Source: Paracoccaceae bacterium (GTDB taxonomy: Bacteria; Pseudomonadota; Alphaproteobacteria; Rhodobacterales; Rhodobacteraceae). From it: a DNA stretch of 64,000 nt. The stretch is taken from the NCBI GenBank assembly GCA_028284605.1, contig JANQRL010000033.1:62001-126000 (forward strand). The letters run 5' to 3'. Both the position numbers and the translations under genes were made by a program. Below the pieces are notes generated by a model. That model was not told where the DNA came from, did not search any database, and saw nothing but the letters and a program-made list of their open reading frames with translations. Positions 35,375 through 43,772 of the stretch are shown here, one piece after another. The first letter of the stretch is position 1. Every line of letters starts with the position of its first letter.

Positions 35375-35863
35375 ATGACAGACCTTTCCGGGGCGCTCGC
35401 CGCGCCCGACCAGCCCGCAGATTACCTCGCCGCGCTGGAGCGGCTGTCGGACGCCACCGTGGGGGTGAAGCTCTTCACCCTGATGGAGATCGACCGCGGC
35501 CGTGGCGTCGCCCGGCGCAGCTATTCCAACATGCCCGGGGCCTATCCGGTCTCCGGCGAGAAACCGATCCTGGACAATGACTGGACCGAGACCGTCGAAG
35601 GGGCCGGCCGCACCTTCGTGGCCAACACGATCGACGAGATCGCGGCGGTGTTTCCCGATCACGAACTGATCCGGTCGCTGGGCTGCGAGAGCTGCCTGAA
35701 CGTGCCCGTCACCATCGCCGGCCGGGTGGTCGGTACGCTCAACTGCCTGAACGCGGCGGGCCACTACACCGCCGAACGGGTCGCCGCCTCCGAGGCGCTG
35801 AAGCTGCCCGGGGCGGTGGCCTTCCTGCTGTCCCGGGGCCTGAACGAGGGAGCCCGGCCATGA
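35375..35863 (+). CDS. Stand-alone GAF domain protein
   Basis: 162 residues that form a single GAF domain: SDATVGVKLFTLMEID, the mid-part WTETVEGAGRTFVANTIDEI and GCESCLNVPVTIAGRVVGTL. There is no attached kinase, HTH or cyclase. It lies 78 bp after the XRE-cupin gene, with its stop overlapping the HyuA start by 4 bp (ATGA). The CESC pair could bind a metal or react with an electrophile. Such single GAF proteins accompany Hyu operons; a ligand-binding or small enzymatic role is possible, but none is assigned. Confidence 0.78.
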   Translation: MTDLSGALAAPDQPADYLAALERLSDATVGVKLFTLMEIDRGRGVARRSYSNMPGAYPVSGEKPILDNDWTETVEGAGRTFVANTIDEIAAVFPDHELIRSLGCESCLNVPVTIAGRVVGTLNCLNAAGHYTAERVAASEALKLPGAVAFLLSRGLNEGARP

Positions 35864-37935
35864 CCGAACGCACCCTCCGCGTGGCGACCGATGTCGGCGG
35901 GACCTTCACCGATCTGGTGGCTTTCGAGACCGGCCCCGACGGCGCGATGCGGATCGTGACCGCCAAGTCGGACACCACGCCGCCGGATTTCGAGACCGGC
36001 GTGCTGAATGTGCTGGCCAAGGGCGGTATCGCGCCGGCGGATGTCGATTTTCTGGCCCATGGCACGACCGTCGTCATCAACGCCCTGACCGAACGCAAGG
36101 GCGTCACCGTCGGTCTGATCACCACCGAGGGGTTCCGCGACGTGCTGGAGATCGCGCGCGGCAACCGGCCGGATTTCTTCAACCTGCACTACGTCAAGCC
36201 GCAGCCCTTTGTGCCGCGCCATCTGAGGGCGGAGGTGCCGGGCCGGATGACCTATACGGGCCAGGAGCGCACCCCGCTCGACCTCTCGGCCCTGCCCGAG
36301 ATCGTTGACAGGTTCCGGGACGAGGGGGTCGAGGCGGTGGCGATCAGCCTGCTGCACGGCTATGCCAACCCGGCCCACGAGATCGCCGCGCTGGAGCGGG
36401 TGCGGGAACTCTGGGACGGGGTTTCGGCCGTCGCCTCGCATCAGATCACCCGGGAATGGCGCGAATACGAGCGCACCAACACCGCCGTCCTGTCGGCCTA
36501 TGTGCAGCCGGTCGCGGCGCGCTATCTCGGCCGCCTCGATGACGGGCTGAAGGCGCGCGGGCTGCGCAACAGTCCCTACATCATGCAGTCGAATTGCGGC
36601 GTGGACAGTCTCGCGGCGATTTCCCGCACGCCGATCACCATGGTCGAAAGCGGCCCCGCCTCGGGCTTCTGGGGGGCGGCGGAACTGGGCAAGCTGATCG
36701 GGGAGCCCGACATCCTGGCGCTCGATATCGGCGGCACCACCGCGAAATGCTCGCTGATCGAGGCCGGCGAGGTCCGGATCATGACCGATTACTGGATCGA
36801 GCGCAGCCGCAAGAAAGCGGGCTATCCGATCATGGTCCCGGTGGTCGATCTGGTGGAGATCGGCAATGGCGGCGGCTCGATCGCCTGGGTCGACGATTTC
36901 GGCAAGCTCCATGTCGGCCCGCAATCCGCCGGTGCGCTGCCGGGGCCGGCCGCCTATGGCAAGGGCGGGACCGAGGCGACGACGACGGACGCCAATCTCT
37001 GGCTCGGCCGGATCAACCCCGAGTATTTCTGCGGCGGCGAGGTCACCGCCGACATGGCCGCCGCCGAAGCCGCGCTGCGGGGCGTGAGCGAGAGGCTCGG
37101 CGTTTCGGTCGATGCCGCCGCCGAGGGCATCATCCGCATCGCCAACAACAACATGGTCAACGCGCTCAAGCTCGTCAGCCTGAACCGGGGCCACGACACG
37201 CGGGACTTCACGCTGCTCGCGTTCGGCGGCGGCGGCGGGATGCATGCGGTCGCGCTGGGCAAGGAATTGCAGGTCAGGAAGGTGGTGATCCCCAACGCGG
37301 CCGCGGTCTTCTCGGCCTGGGGGATGATGATGTCGGACCTGCGCCGGGACTATTTCGTCACCCAGCTCGCCGATCTGGCGGCCGGCGCGTCGGAGGCGAT
37401 CGAGGCGCTCTTCGCCGAGACCGAGGCCAAGGCGGGCGCCACCTTCGAGGCCGAGGGGGTCGATCCCGCCCAGGTGAGTTTCCTGCGCTTCGGCAAGTTC
37501 CGCTACCAGAACCAGGAGCACACCACCGAAGTGCCCCTGGAGGGCCCGGTGACCGAGGCGGCGCTGGACCGGATCGCTGCCGATTTCCACGCCGCCTACG
37601 AAAAGGAATACACCTACCGCCTCGACGCCCCGGTGGAGATGGTGGGCATCCACCTCGTCGCCCGGGCCGAGGTCGGCAAGCTGCGGATGGAGCCGGCCCC
37701 GCTCGGGGCGCCCGACGCGGCGACCGCGCTCAAAGGCCGCCGCGATGTCGATTTCGCGCTGGAGGGCGTCCACGCCTCCGACATCTACGACGGCGAGAAA
37801 CTGATGCCCAGCATGGCGCTCGACGGCCCCGCCGTGATCGAGGACCCGGGCACCACCATCGTCGTCCATCCCGGCGACGCGGCGCGGATGGACGCCTATC
37901 GCAACATCCACATCACCTTCGGAGAGGGGACATGA
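35860..37935 (+). CDS. Hydantoinase A/oxoprolinase family protein (HyuA), second copy
   Basis: 691 residues: ATDVGGTFTDLVAFETG, HGTTVVINALTERKGVTVGL, the second phosphate loop LALDIGGTTAKCSLI and the C-terminal AVIEDPGTTIVVHPGD. This is the ATP-using subunit for the HyuB encoded next (ATGA overlap at 37932). It differs from the HyuA at 32398 in the substrate region, for example NCGVDSLAAISRTPI where that one has RSGGGSMSFSEAEER, so the two systems probably act on different substrates or stereoisomers. Confidence 0.9.
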   Translation: MTERTLRVATDVGGTFTDLVAFETGPDGAMRIVTAKSDTTPPDFETGVLNVLAKGGIAPADVDFLAHGTTVVINALTERKGVTVGLITTEGFRDVLEIARGNRPDFFNLHYVKPQPFVPRHLRAEVPGRMTYTGQERTPLDLSALPEIVDRFRDEGVEAVAISLLHGYANPAHEIAALERVRELWDGVSAVASHQITREWREYERTNTAVLSAYVQPVAARYLGRLDDGLKARGLRNSPYIMQSNCGVDSLAAISRTPITMVESGPASGFWGAAELGKLIGEPDILALDIGGTTAKCSLIEAGEVRIMTDYWIERSRKKAGYPIMVPVVDLVEIGNGGGSIAWVDDFGKLHVGPQSAGALPGPAAYGKGGTEATTTDANLWLGRINPEYFCGGEVTADMAAAEAALRGVSERLGVSVDAAAEGIIRIANNNMVNALKLVSLNRGHDTRDFTLLAFGGGGGMHAVALGKELQVRKVVIPNAAAVFSAWGMMMSDLRRDYFVTQLADLAAGASEAIEALFAETEAKAGATFEAEGVDPAQVSFLRFGKFRYQNQEHTTEVPLEGPVTEAALDRIAADFHAAYEKEYTYRLDAPVEMVGIHLVARAEVGKLRMEPAPLGAPDAATALKGRRDVDFALEGVHASDIYDGEKLMPSMALDGPAVIEDPGTTIVVHPGDAARMDAYRNIHITFGEGT

Positions 37936-39575
37936 GCGCGGACCCGATCACGCTGGAGATCATCCAGAACTCGCTCCAGGCCGCGGCCGACGAGATGTTC
38001 GCGGCGATGCGCAAGACGGCGATGTCCTCGATTATCTACGAGGTGCTCGACATGGGCACCGGGATCACCGATGCCGACGGACGGATCGCCTCGTCGGGCG
38101 CCGGCATTCCGGCCTTTATCGGCGTGCTCGACAAATCGGTGCAGTTCCTCCTGTCGAAACATGACGACATCCGCCCCGGCGACGTCTTCATCACCAACGA
38201 TCCCTGGCATGGCGGCGTGACGCATCTCAACGACCTGGTGCTCGCCATGCCGGTCTTCGCCGAGGGACGGCTGATCGCCTGGACGGCGAATATCGCGCAT
38301 AATTCCGATGTCGGCGGCATGGCGCCGGGCTCGCTCTCGGGCGAAGCGACGGAGGTTTTCCAGGAGGGGCTGCGGCTTCCGGCGGTCAAGCTGATCCGAG
38401 AGGGCGTGACCGACGAGGCGGTGATGGATATCATCACCGCCAACAGCCGGATGCCCGATTTCCTCAAAGGCGATGTCTGGGCCGCCATCGCCAGCGTCCG
38501 GGTCGGCGCGCGGCGGCTCGAGGGGCTGGCGGCGAAATACGGCACCGACACGTTCATTGAGGCGATGCGCCAGTTCATGGCGTTCGGCGAAACGTCCGCC
38601 CTGGCCGAGTTGGCCCGGTTGCCCAAGGGCACCTTCGAGCTGAGCGAGGAACAGGACGACGGGCGGGTCTTCAAGGTCGCGGTCACGATCTCGGACACCG
38701 AATTCACCGTCGATCTGCGCGACAACCCCGATCAGGACCCGGGGCCGACCAATACCAGCCGCGACGGCACGATGATCTGCGCGCAGATGGTGTTCAAATC
38801 GCTGACCGACCCCGACACGCCCGCCAACGAGGGCAGCTTTCGCCCGCTCAAGGTGCTGACCCGGGAAGGTTCGGTGTTCCACGCCCGTGAACCCGCCGCC
38901 ATCGGCTTTTATTTCGAGACCGAGGTGCGGGTCTACGACCTGATCTGGCGCTGCCTGGCGCCGCATATCCCCGAGCGCCTGCCGGCGGGGCATTTCAGCT
39001 CGATCTGCGGCACCTTCATCGGCGGCATCCACCCCGATACCGGGCGGCAATACACGATCATCGAGCCGCAGGTCGGGGGCTGGGGCGCCTGGGACGGGCA
39101 TGACGGAAACCCCTGCATCTTCTCCGGCTTTCATGGCGAGACCTTCAACACGCCGGCAGAGATATCGGAGGCCCGCAACGGCCTCTTCGTCGACCGGATG
39201 GCCCTGAACGACGCCCCCGGCGGCGAGGGACGCTTCACCGGAGGCCGCGGCCTGATCCTCGAATACCGTATCCGCACCGAGACCGGGTTCGTGACTGTCG
39301 GATACACCCGGTCCCGGATCATGCCTTGGGCACTGGAGGGCGGCCAGGAGGGCAGCGGCAACTATGTCGAGGTGATCAGAAACGGCGAGACCCAGCGCTA
39401 CTCGTTCGCCTCCGGTCTCGACGTGACGACCGATGACGTGGTGCGGGTGGTCACGTCCTGCGGCGCCGGCTACGGCGATCCGGGCGAGCGCAGGCCCGAG
39501 GCGGTGGAGGCCGACATCAAGGCGGGGTTCCTCTCGCCCGAACGCGCATCGGAGATCTATGGGAGACACGCATGA
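37932..39575 (+). CDS. Hydantoinase B/oxoprolinase family protein (HyuB), second copy
   Basis: 547 residues. PITLEIIQNSLQAAADEMFA, GDVFITNDPWHGGVTHLNDL and the C-terminal VVTSCGAGYGDPGERRPEAV mark HyuB. It is the partner of the HyuA just upstream. It is clearly paralogous to the HyuB at 41464, sharing AAADEMF, IIYEVLD, SSGAGIP and GVLDKSV at the N-terminus. Its stop overlaps the racemase start by 4 bp. Confidence 0.9.
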   Translation: MSADPITLEIIQNSLQAAADEMFAAMRKTAMSSIIYEVLDMGTGITDADGRIASSGAGIPAFIGVLDKSVQFLLSKHDDIRPGDVFITNDPWHGGVTHLNDLVLAMPVFAEGRLIAWTANIAHNSDVGGMAPGSLSGEATEVFQEGLRLPAVKLIREGVTDEAVMDIITANSRMPDFLKGDVWAAIASVRVGARRLEGLAAKYGTDTFIEAMRQFMAFGETSALAELARLPKGTFELSEEQDDGRVFKVAVTISDTEFTVDLRDNPDQDPGPTNTSRDGTMICAQMVFKSLTDPDTPANEGSFRPLKVLTREGSVFHAREPAAIGFYFETEVRVYDLIWRCLAPHIPERLPAGHFSSICGTFIGGIHPDTGRQYTIIEPQVGGWGAWDGHDGNPCIFSGFHGETFNTPAEISEARNGLFVDRMALNDAPGGEGRFTGGRGLILEYRIRTETGFVTVGYTRSRIMPWALEGGQEGSGNYVEVIRNGETQRYSFASGLDVTTDDVVRVVTSCGAGYGDPGERRPEAVEADIKAGFLSPERASEIYGRHA

Positions 39576-40372
39576 CCGACCCTCTGAAGATCATGTATCT
39601 GAGCCCCGTCGGCTCGGCGATCGGCGACGACATCTTCGCCGACAGCTTCCGCGAGCAGCGGCGGCCGGGCACGGAAATCCACGTCACCTCGCTGCCGCCC
39701 GAAGACGGTCGCTTCACCCATATCGAATACCGTGCCTATGAGGGCCGGGTGACGACCGGCATCCTGCGCGCGGTCCGCGCCGCCGCGCGCGAGGGCTTCG
39801 ACGCCTTCGTCATCGGCTGTTTCTACGACACCGCCCTGCCGGAGGCGCGCGAGATATCGGGCGACATGATCGTCACCGCGCCCTGCGCCGCCTCCTGCGA
39901 GATCGCGGTCTCGCTGGCCAACCATTTCGGGGTGATCGTCGGGCGCCGCAAATGGGTGGGCCAGATGCAGTCCACCGTGCTCGGCTACGGCCATGGCGAC
40001 CGGCTGACCGGCTTCTATCACGTCGAACTGGGCGTCAACGACTTCCAGACCGATCACAGCGAGACCGCGCGCCGGCTGATCGCGGCCGGGCGCCGGGCGG
40101 TGGAGGAGGACTACGCCGAGGCGCTGATCCTGGGCTGCACCATGGAGATCGGGTTCCACCGCAGGCTGGAGGAGGAACTGGGCGTGCCGGTCATCGACCC
40201 GGCCATTGCCGCGCTCAAGCGGGCGGAATACGCCGCCGCGCTCCGCCGCGACTGCGGCTGGGTGCCCTCGCGCAAATGGTCCTGCGAGGCGCCCCCCGAG
40301 GAAGAGATGGCGCGGATCGGCGGGTTCGACGTGAACGAACCCTTCGGCAACCGCCTCGTGCTGGCGGCCTGA
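39572..40372 (+). CDS. Asp/Glu/hydantoin racemase family protein
   Basis: 266 residues. The two catalytic cysteines of the racemase fold are visible: FVIGCFYDTALPEARE and LILGCTMEIGF. Family members are aspartate/glutamate racemases, hydantoin racemases (HyuE) and maleate isomerases. In an operon with HyuA/HyuB, racemising a hydantoin-like ring so both isomers can be opened is the most likely role. It overlaps the upstream HyuB by 4 bp and is 10 bp before the M24 peptidase gene. Confidence 0.85.
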   Translation: MTDPLKIMYLSPVGSAIGDDIFADSFREQRRPGTEIHVTSLPPEDGRFTHIEYRAYEGRVTTGILRAVRAAAREGFDAFVIGCFYDTALPEAREISGDMIVTAPCAASCEIAVSLANHFGVIVGRRKWVGQMQSTVLGYGHGDRLTGFYHVELGVNDFQTDHSETARRLIAAGRRAVEEDYAEALILGCTMEIGFHRRLEEELGVPVIDPAIAALKRAEYAAALRRDCGWVPSRKWSCEAPPEEEMARIGGFDVNEPFGNRLVLAA

Positions 40373-40382
40373 GGAGGGCGGG

Positions 40383-41471
40383 ATGAGCGACAGGCTTGCA
40401 AATCTGAGGGCGCTGATGGCCGAAGACGGCGTCGATCTCGTGGTGCTGGCGCCGGGGGCGCATCTGGCCTGGGCGCTGGATGTACGCCCGCACGCAGACG
40501 AACGCCCGCTTCTCGCGGCGATCACCGCCGGTCACGCCGCCTTTCTGATGCCCGTCCTCGAAGCCGAGAGCGCGCGGACCCAGACCGACCTGCCGTTCCA
40601 TGTCTGGGCCGATGACGAGGGGCCGGAGGCGGCGCTGGCCCGGCTCCTGCGCGAGACCGGGGCGGAGGGCGCGCGCTCCCTGGTGCTGGACGAGACGATG
40701 CGGGCCGATCACGCCGCCCTGGTCCAGGACGCGCTGCCCGGGGCGGCGCGCAGCTTCACCCAGAGCACCGTCGGGCGCCTGCGGATGCGCAAGGACGCCG
40801 CCGAATACGCCGCGCTGAAGGACAACGCCCGGATCGCCGATGTCGCGCTGGAGGCCGCCTGGGCGGCGATGCGCCCGGGCATGACCGAGCGCGAGGTGGC
40901 GGGGATCGTCGGCGAGAGCTTCGCCGCCGCCGGCGCCAGGCCGCTCTTCCGGATCATCGGCACAGGGGCCAACGGCGCCTATCCGCACCACCAGACCGGC
41001 GAGACACGCCTGGCCACGGGCGATGCGGTGGTGATGGATATCGGCGCCGGCAAGGTCGGCTTTTCGAGCGACATCACCCGGATGGCCGTCATCGGATCGC
41101 CGCCCGAGGGCTACGGCGAGATCCACGACATCGTCGAGCGGGCGGTCACCGCCGCCCTGGCCGCGGCCCGCCCCGGCGCCCGGGCGCATGAGATCGACGA
41201 CGCCGCGCGCGGCGTGATCGCCGCGGCGGGCTATGGCGAATATTTCCTGCACCGCACCGGTCACGGCATGGGCGTGGAGGTCCACGAGCCGCCCTGGATC
41301 ACCGCCGCCTCCCAGACGGTGCTGGAGGAAGGGATGGTGTTTTCCATCGAGCCGGGCATCTACCTGCCCGGGCGGTTCGGGCTGCGGCTGGAGGATATCG
41401 TGATCCTGCGCGCCGACGGGCCCGAGATCCTCTCCGGCCTGTCGCGCGAGGTCCGCGTCATCGATGCCTGA
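40383..41471 (+). CDS. M24 family metallopeptidase (Xaa-Pro aminopeptidase/creatinase-like)
   Basis: 362 residues. All five metal ligands are present: the two Asp in VVMDIGAGKVGFSSDITR, His in HRTGHGMGVEVHEP, Glu in FSIEPGIYLP and Glu in RLEDIVILRADG. It should therefore be an active dinuclear hydrolase, unlike the M24-fold protein at 10682. Members cleave Xaa-Pro bonds or N-carbamoyl/amidine-type small molecules; in this operon it may hydrolyse the open-chain product of ring opening. Its stop overlaps the next HyuB start by 8 bp. Confidence 0.88.
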   Translation: MSDRLANLRALMAEDGVDLVVLAPGAHLAWALDVRPHADERPLLAAITAGHAAFLMPVLEAESARTQTDLPFHVWADDEGPEAALARLLRETGAEGARSLVLDETMRADHAALVQDALPGAARSFTQSTVGRLRMRKDAAEYAALKDNARIADVALEAAWAAMRPGMTEREVAGIVGESFAAAGARPLFRIIGTGANGAYPHHQTGETRLATGDAVVMDIGAGKVGFSSDITRMAVIGSPPEGYGEIHDIVERAVTAALAAARPGARAHEIDDAARGVIAAAGYGEYFLHRTGHGMGVEVHEPPWITAASQTVLEEGMVFSIEPGIYLPGRFGLRLEDIVILRADGPEILSGLSREVRVIDA

Positions 41472-43062
41472 CCCGTTCACCGCGACGGTGATCCAGGCCG
41501 GCCTTGAAGCGGCGGCGGACGAGATGTTCGAGGTGCTCCGGCGCACCGCGATGAGCCCGATCATCTACGAGGTGCTCGACGTCGGAACCGGCGTGACCGA
41601 CGCCGAAGGGCGGCTGGTCAGTTCCGGCGCCGGCATCCCGTCCTTCGTCGGCGTGCTCGACAAGTCGGTGACCGCGATCCGCGCCCGCCATGGCGACCGG
41701 ATCGCGGAGGGCGACGTCTTCGTCACCAACGATCCGAACCATGGCGGGGTGACCCATCTCTGCGACATCGTGCTGGCCGAGCCGGTGTTTCATGACGGCG
41801 CCTGCGTCGCCTGGGTCGCCTCCATCGCCCATTGGAGCGATATCGGCGGCAAGGTGCCCGGCTCGATGCCCGCCGACGCCGCCGACATTCATGCCGAGGG
41901 TCTGCGCCTGCCGATGGTCCGGCTGTTCGAGGCCGGGCGGCGCAACGCGGCGCTCTTCGACATCATCGCCTGCAACTCGCGCCAGCCCGATGTGGTGGCG
42001 GGCGATCTCTGGGCGCAGGTCTCGGCCGGGCGGCGCGCGGCGCGGCTGATCCGGGGCCTCTGCGCGCGCTACGGCGCCGGGGCGGTGCGCGGGGCGATCG
42101 AGGCCGCGCTTGGCCTGGGCGAGGCCCGGGCCCGGGCCGGGCTCGCCGCCCTGCCCGAGGGCCGCTGGGAGATCGAGGAACCTCAGGATACCGGGCCGCC
42201 CTGGCGCGCGGCGATAGAGAACCGCGACGGGCGCTTCACGGTGGATCTGCGCGAGGCCCCCGAGGCCGTGGCCGGACCGCACAATACCAGCCGCGACGGC
42301 GCGGTGATCGCCTGCCAGATGCTCTTCAAGGCGGTCACCGACCCCGAGCGTTTCGCCAATGCCGGCTCCTTCGCGCCGCTCCGGGTGCTGACCCGGCCGG
42401 GCAGCATCTTCGAGCCGGGGCCGGACGCCGCCCACGGCTATTACTTCGAGACCCGGATCCGGCTCTTCGACATGCTCTGGCATTGCCTCGCCCAGGCCTG
42501 GCCGGGGCGGCTGCCGGCCGGGCATTTCGCCTCGATCTTCGGCACGGTGATCGCCGGGCTCCATCCCGATACCGGTCGCCGCTACACGATGGTCGAGCCG
42601 CAGATGGGCGGTTGGGGCGCGACGGCGGCGCGCGACGGGATAGACGCGATGTACTCGACCAGCCACGGCGATACGTTCAACTGCCCCGTCGAGATCGCCG
42701 AGGCCCGCTACGGACTGATCGTCGAGGAGAAGGCACTGGGCCCGCGGCCCGACGCACCGGGCGCCTTCGCCGGCGGGCGCGGGGTGCGCACGCGCTATCG
42801 GCTGCGCGCCCCCGCGATGCTGTCCTCGGGCCTCAGCCACGCCAGGGTGCCGGTCTGGTCCTGCCGCACGGATGTGCCGGGCGGGACCAACCGGCTCACC
42901 GTGGGCCGGCGCGGTGGCGCGCGCCAGGACCATGCCTTCGTCTCCGGTCTGGCGCTGGAACCGGGCGACGGCGTGACCGTGGAGACGGCGTTCGGCGGCG
43001 CCTTCGGCACACCTGAAACCGGTCCGGACGGGCATGTGAGCTTCGGACCGAAGACGGGGTGA
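41464..43062 (+). CDS. Hydantoinase B/oxoprolinase family protein (HyuB), third copy without its own HyuA
   Basis: 532 residues, HyuB throughout: GDVFVTNDPNHGGVTHLCDI, PHNTSRDGAVIACQMLFKAV and GHFASIFGTVIAGLHPDTGR. It is a paralogue of the HyuB at 37932 and has no adjacent HyuA, so it either shares the HyuA encoded at 35860 or works with the M24 peptidase. The C-terminus ends GAFGTPETGPDGHVSFGPKT and lacks the glycine-rich GYGDP tail and following helix of the second copy. The region after its stop holds an IS6 remnant. Confidence 0.87.
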   Translation: MPDPFTATVIQAGLEAAADEMFEVLRRTAMSPIIYEVLDVGTGVTDAEGRLVSSGAGIPSFVGVLDKSVTAIRARHGDRIAEGDVFVTNDPNHGGVTHLCDIVLAEPVFHDGACVAWVASIAHWSDIGGKVPGSMPADAADIHAEGLRLPMVRLFEAGRRNAALFDIIACNSRQPDVVAGDLWAQVSAGRRAARLIRGLCARYGAGAVRGAIEAALGLGEARARAGLAALPEGRWEIEEPQDTGPPWRAAIENRDGRFTVDLREAPEAVAGPHNTSRDGAVIACQMLFKAVTDPERFANAGSFAPLRVLTRPGSIFEPGPDAAHGYYFETRIRLFDMLWHCLAQAWPGRLPAGHFASIFGTVIAGLHPDTGRRYTMVEPQMGGWGATAARDGIDAMYSTSHGDTFNCPVEIAEARYGLIVEEKALGPRPDAPGAFAGGRGVRTRYRLRAPAMLSSGLSHARVPVWSCRTDVPGGTNRLTVGRRGGARQDHAFVSGLALEPGDGVTVETAFGGAFGTPETGPDGHVSFGPKTG

Positions 43063-43078
43063 GATCCACGTTCCGATA

Positions 43079-43378
43079 GGGACTGTCAGACGCGCTCGAC
43101 CCGTCTGCCGTGCTGCCCCCCGTCCCGCGCGGAGGCCGCGCCGTTCGGTCAGGGCGGCGGTGCAGTTCGGCGTGACGAGTGTTCGGCTCGGGAGGCCGCG
43201 TCCCAGGTCGGCCCGCCTCGACGCGCCGCAGCGACAGCGAAACCCGCGCATATTGCGGTGTCGCCTGGCGGATATTCTCGGGCATCGTCCCGACGGACTT
43301 GAAAGGTGAACGCTTGGTCATCCGCCGGGGCGAGCCAGTGCCCTCCCCCACCCAAGGCCGAGGTCCTCTGACAAGCCC
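43079..43378 (-). mobile_element. Internally deleted IS6-family element, copy 1
   Basis: On the minus strand a start ATG at 43321 opens a frame reading MTKRSPFKS, later YARVSLSLRRVE, which matches the N-terminus of IS6/IS240-type transposases. Directly after it, the last part of the same transposase appears with a frameshift: GRGLPSRTL, then NCTAALTERRGL. The catalytic DDE core is missing. Possible terminal repeats are GGGACTGTCAGACG (43079-43092) and, inverted, CCTCTGACAAGCCC (43365-43378). No 8-bp target duplication is visible. A related copy lies at about 49707-50036 in the same orientation. Confidence 0.7.
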
Positions 43379-43379
43379 C

Positions 43380-43640
43380 TTGCGAGGCATCTGGCACCAG
43401 AGGCACGAGATGTGGGGGATCGACCAGGCCGAAAGGCATCTCGACCACATCGAGGCGTGCTGCAAAGCGATCGGCGACGGGAAGACACGGTCGAAGTCCC
43501 ACGATGTCCTGCCCAAGGATGTGCGGGTCCACCGCTTCGAGCATCCCTACATCTTCTGGCTCGCCGGCGACCAGCCGATCGTCATCGCTGTCCTTCGCGA
43601 CCGCACGGACCTCGTAAGCCGGCCTGAGGACCGCCTGTGA
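43380..43640 (+). pseudogene. 5'-truncated ParE/RelE-type toxin
   Basis: The plus frame reads LRGIWHQRHEMWGIDQAERH, then CCKAIGDGKTRSKSHDV, VRVHRFEHPYIFWLAG and VLRDRTDLVSRPEDRL. This is a ParE-type plasmid-stability toxin from about residue 12 to the end. The first residues and start codon are lost at the boundary with the IS6 remnant, and no ParD antitoxin gene is beside it, so it is probably inactive. It looks like debris from a plasmid or integrative element brought together with the insertion sequence. Confidence 0.7.
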
Positions 43641-43772
43641 CGCCGAAGACTTCATTTTGTGGATCAGTTCGGTGGCGGCGCTCAAGCGGCGGCGGCAGAT
43701 ACCGGTTCGCGGCAAGCTGTGCTAGCCTTCCACACAAGCAAGGAATTCGCCAACACCGGAGACACCCCACCG

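Noticed and set aside
36594..37931. Apparent 993-codon protein ending in the HyuB sequence
   Set aside because: Only the part from 37932 resembles HyuB; the upstream part overlaps the genuine HyuA in another frame and has low-complexity Arg/Gly-rich content. The HyuB start is the ATG in the ATGA overlap.
41458..43251. A complete transposase gene on the minus strand near 43 kb
   Set aside because: Only the last residues (GRGLPSRTL to ERRGL) match a transposase end; the rest is antisense to HyuB. The element lacks the catalytic core, so it is a relic.
43379..43386. 8-bp target duplication around IS6 relic 1
   Set aside because: The 8 bases on each side (43071-43078 and 43379-43386) are different. 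The same search around relic 2 fails because its right end is not recognisable.
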